Below are positions 61,106 through 64,000 of a stretch of DNA of 64,000 nucleotides, piece by piece; within the stretch, counting starts at the first letter, position 1, and every line of letters starts with the position of its first letter. The stretch comes from Membranipora membranacea. Taxonomy: Eukaryota > Bryozoa > Gymnolaemata > Cheilostomatida > Membraniporidae. The notes beneath the pieces were generated by a model. The model was not told where the DNA came from and ran no database searches. It saw nothing but the letters and a program-made list of their open reading frames with translations. The DNA lies in assembly GCA_914767715.1 (NCBI GenBank), contig OU612070.1, forward strand, positions 7,457,501 through 7,521,500, written 5' to 3'. A program made the translations under genes and the position numbers.

Positions 61106-61333
61106 TTGATCATCCACTCGATATTTTTAACCAAAGTTTTTTACATAGATATGGCCTTGACATTTCAATTTAATCAGTCAGCCAATCAGATAGCATTTCA
61201 TGAACATTTAGACTATACAGTCCGGGGTGTATTTGTCATGTCTGAAGAATTGATCACAATCATGAAAGACATGACAACAAAGGAAACAGACATGTACAAA
61301 ATGAAAATTGTTACTGATGCCCAAGTCAACTAA
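61106..61333 (+). CDS. Possible terminal exon of unknown protein
   Basis: A frame from a plausible acceptor (TTTTTTACATAG before about 61149) to TAA at 61333 encodes about 61 residues with an unremarkable protein-like composition (MALTFQFNQSANQIAFHE at its start, then a MKDMTTKETDMYKMK helix-like stretch). No family is recognised and no partner exon was found. It may be chance. Confidence 0.2.
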   Translation: MIIHSIFLTKVFYIDMALTFQFNQSANQIAFHEHLDYTVRGVFVMSEELITIMKDMTTKETDMYKMKIVTDAQVN

Positions 61334-61339
61334 AATAAA

Positions 61340-62310
61340 GACAGTCATAGACACCAATATTATATTTTTTTAGTTACTATTTTACTTTGATTCTCAAGTT
61401 TTGGTTTTTAAATACAGAAATTGATCTCTGCCAGCTAAATCCAAACAGTCACATAGATGATATTTCCAAGGTGAGTAACCATGTAAAATGCGGTCATTTA
61501 CTCAAATGACCAAAGTTTCATACTGAAAAACCAAAGAAGTTTTGAATTCGCAAAAGCGAGCGGAAATCTTTAGCGCACCGATATATTATATTATATGAAT
61601 GAGGTGAACACATCTGACCCTGATCAAGTGTATGGCTATGTAAGTGATTCCTGGACCACATTAATCTTATTTGATTGGTCAACAAGGTCAGAATCTAATA
61701 GAGATACCCATGTAAACTGTTTCAATCACCTTGCCTGAGTGTTTGAAAGTTACTGGGAAGTCAATCACATGCATAACGTAAAGGCTTCCAGATTTCTAGC
61801 TTTAGTTAAATCCTGACACAATGTTTTTTCCTGAAAGCATATCTTCACCAATATATGTATTTATATGTCATTTATACTTCTTCGCAATAAGCATTATGAG
61901 ACTCTCTTGAGTTTAGCATAAACAAAACATTTATCCTTGTGGTGCATTGACATAAAGAATGGAAACTCAATGCCAGTTTCTTGTATGATACTCACTAAAA
62001 GTAAATCAAGAACAGTAGGAAGATGAAGAGAAGAAATGTAAACAATGTTTACAGTGGTTTGTAGGGATTGTTACAAAAAAACTGCCCCATTAGTTATGAT
62101 ATCAATGCTGCATGTATGGGTCCACCATCACCCCATAATTCAATTTTCCAGACCAATAGAGTTTACATTCAAGCAAAACTATTTTCCTTGACATAGTATT
62201 TTGCGATAAGGATTGCCACAATATCATGGTAGTGTTTTATAAGCACGTAAAGAGCCTAGCGCTTTCAAATCATGCATTAAACTCAAATGTCAGTGATTAA
62301 CATCGTGGAA
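61340..62310. other. No gene seen
   Basis: AT-rich sequence with no supportable feature. Confidence 0.4.
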
Positions 62311-62319
62311 ATAGTTAAT

Positions 62320-62860
62320 TCCAGTTAGCTGGTACCCTCACACAATGAAAACACCTCTGCTAGGGACAGTCACCCTCTTCTAGGGATAGCCTGACTATGT
62401 TTCGAAATTTGGACCATTCGATGTGATCTCTAATGTGTTTTGCGTGTACAACAAGTTGTTCACACCTGATAAATATCTATGAACATTTGCTCTGCATCTG
62501 ATATTCAATATATCAATATTTCTAAACGCAAACTATATAAAGATTTATATAGCTGTCTGTGGTTTGCCTTGTGCAATACCATTTCAAATTTTATTGGTGG
62601 TGAAAATATATCCAGGTAGACTATGGCATTTTCATTTATCATAATGGTAGCAATAAAATGCCAATGTTATACAGTGTTATGCTGTGTAGACATAGTCATA
62701 CAAGTGACTTGGATTAAATTATAAACTAGGGATGTTGGATGATAATGGAATGGTGCTACCATATTGTTGAATAATAAATTTATATCATAATCTAGAAATC
62801 CAGTAAGATGTGAAATGTAATGGAAATGTAGCCGTTACCTTGTCCGAATCATCTACTTAA
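62320..62860. repeat. Dispersed repeat, copy of 9.25-9.62 kb
   Basis: Shares AATGAAAACACCT, CTAGGGATAGCC, GACTATGTTT, GATGATAATGGAATGG-like sequence and GATGTGAAATGTAATGGAAATGT with the left copy, same orientation. Confidence 0.6.
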
Positions 62861-62934
62861 TAATAATATGAACTTTATTTCCTATTCAGTGCCCCTTTCG
62901 AGGTAAATGAGAATATTGTTACATAAGATTGATG

Positions 62935-63175
62935 CTACATGATACACGATACATAAAATTGATGATACATGGTACATGATACATATATTGATGATACATG
63001 ATACATGATACATGATACATGATACATGATACATGATACATGATACATGATACATGATACATGATACATGATACATGATACATGATACATGATACATAAG
63101 ATTGATGATAAATGATACATGACACATAATATTGATGATACATGATACATGATGCATGTTACATAATACATGATG
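62935..63175. repeat. 7-bp minisatellite (CATGATA)n
   Basis: A near-perfect run of CATGATA units at about 62985-63093, with imperfect units and TAAGATTGATGATA interruptions on both sides. It is open in several minus frames, which are artefacts. Confidence 0.9.
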
Positions 63176-63189
63176 TGACTCATCTAATT

Positions 63190-63340
63190 AGCGCACCCTT
63201 GTACAATGTAAGGGTGGGCAGGCTAGGCCATTGATCAGGGAGCTCATCTCCTTCCGCAGAATGGGTAGCGATCAGGATTCGAACCTGCAACTCTCAGATT
63301 GAGCAGCTCGAATCCTAACCACTATGCCACCCTGCCTGCC
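63190..63340 (-). repeat. tRNA-derived SINE
   Basis: Minus strand: head GGCAGGGTGGCATAGTGGTT with the A box TGGCATAGTGG (63319-63329) and B box GGTTCGAATCC (63275-63285), about 33 bp apart. The acceptor ends do not pair, so it is not a tRNA gene. A 9-bp-arm palindrome (CACCCTTGTACAATGTAAGGGTG, 63196-63218) lies at its 3' side. Confidence 0.7.
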
Positions 63341-63364
63341 TATCATATATCATATCCTGCTGAT

Positions 63365-63600
63365 GTACAAACCAATCTAAGCCCTGACCAAAAACCAACG
63401 CATTACACATTGCAAGGTCAAGTTAGTCAAGGGATAAACAAGGCTGGCTGAACAAGTTGTATATCTAGGCGAAGCTAGATTATACGGGATAAAATAGAAA
63501 AGTGTGAGAGTAACAAGAAATGCTTTCACTCCCATTTTCTGTAGCACATGGACATGGATCATGTGCACATTGAGGGCAGTGGTGATAACAGCTAGCCATG
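63365..63600. repeat. Dispersed repeat, copy of 9.64-9.87 kb
   Basis: Matches the left copy through AATCTAAGC, TTGCAAGGTCA, GCTAGATTATACG and CTCCCATTTTCTGT. The SINE and minisatellite separate it from its partner block at 62.3-62.86 kb. Confidence 0.6.
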
Positions 63601-64000
63601 CATGTACAGCAGCAGAGTAATCCTAGGTGCAAAGTGATTAACTTTTATTGCGATAAGAACAGCGGACATAGCAAAGAAGACAAATTGTAGCTCATTTGCA
63701 AATGCGTTCCCTTACTTTTCAAGTTGTTTTTCCTGTCCCTGCATGCGAAAATGTAAACAAAATGATCGTAGATTGACACTTTAAGTATATATTATACATA
63801 TGTGTTGGGATAGCATCAAGCCTAACACTGTCTCCTCTGTTTTTGAACGTAGCATATGCGCTTACCTGAAAACCAAAGGAGCATGCTAAAGCCTGGGCCA
63901 TTTATTTAGTCAAGTGAGGATTTTGTCAAGTAAACACATTCTTATCAAGTTTTGCTTTTTCTAGTGAGAATGATATTTTGATGAATTTATAATGATCATT
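63601..64000. other. No feature seen
   Basis: No supportable gene, repeat boundary or RNA. Confidence 0.4.

Noticed and set aside
62882-63183. Three overlapping minus-strand frames with a repeated Tyr-His-Val-Ser-Cys pattern
   Set aside because: Produced by the 7-bp CATGATA minisatellite, which is open in all three frames.

Overview
This is eukaryotic nuclear DNA from an animal, probably a marine invertebrate; the sequence alone does not fix the taxon. The evidence is AT-rich sequence with no long open frames, GT-AG introns, TATA and CCAAT promoter motifs, tRNA-derived SINE pieces, a CR1/L2-like non-LTR retrotransposon fragment and many animal-type DNA transposons. There is no prokaryotic operon, CRISPR array or rRNA. 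No ordinary host gene could be recognised apart from a small duplicated two-exon gene, so the window is best read as a transposon-rich, gene-poor region.

Positions 1-34.5 kb. An old segmental duplication supplies three diverged copies of one block, roughly 0.4-6.6 kb, 11.0-21.6 kb and 21.8-32.2 kb. The second and third copies each keep an intact minus-strand gene of two exons (93 and 104 codons) with a conserved TATA/CCAAT promoter; the first keeps only a remnant. These copies have been invaded by a TTAA-flanked foldback MITE (1444-1560), a 2.6-kb foldback-like element (2453-5054) with a TA-flanked MITE inside, a 4.2-kb CACTG-ended element (12658-16822), a long-TIR MITE (20295-20745) and a 1.6-kb element with an exact 8-bp target duplication (28748-30368) inserted in a SINE tandem array. 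A hAT-type MITE carrying a tRNA-like core lies at 8815-9219.

Positions 34,561-57,382. This is the main find: one 22.8-kb DNA transposon bounded by the exact 8-bp duplication CTCTGTAA. Its ends are 17-bp GC-rich repeats followed by inverted arrays of about 113/134-bp repeats (about 2.3 kb on the left, 1.3 kb on the right), giving foldback-like termini. Inside, on the minus strand, a 20-exon gene can be assembled with every splice phase matching and no internal stop. It encodes 921 residues: an N-terminal PHD finger, an OTU-type cysteine protease domain, a low-complexity linker lengthened by a triplicated exon, a FLYWCH zinc finger and a Mutator-like (MULE) transposase. This fits the animal Phantom branch of Mutator. 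The left arm has been split by a 4.05-kb nested element (36911-40961) with short GGCCAGCAGC ends, which contains a Cys-rich CXC-like exon and a strong 53-bp-arm hairpin.

Positions 57.4-64 kb. Here lie a retroelement RNase H-like fragment (minus), a diverged inverted copy of the 19.3-20.0 kb repeat interrupted by a decayed reverse transcriptase fragment (59.6-60.9 kb), a second copy of the 9.2-9.9 kb repeat, a 7-bp minisatellite and a tRNA-derived SINE.
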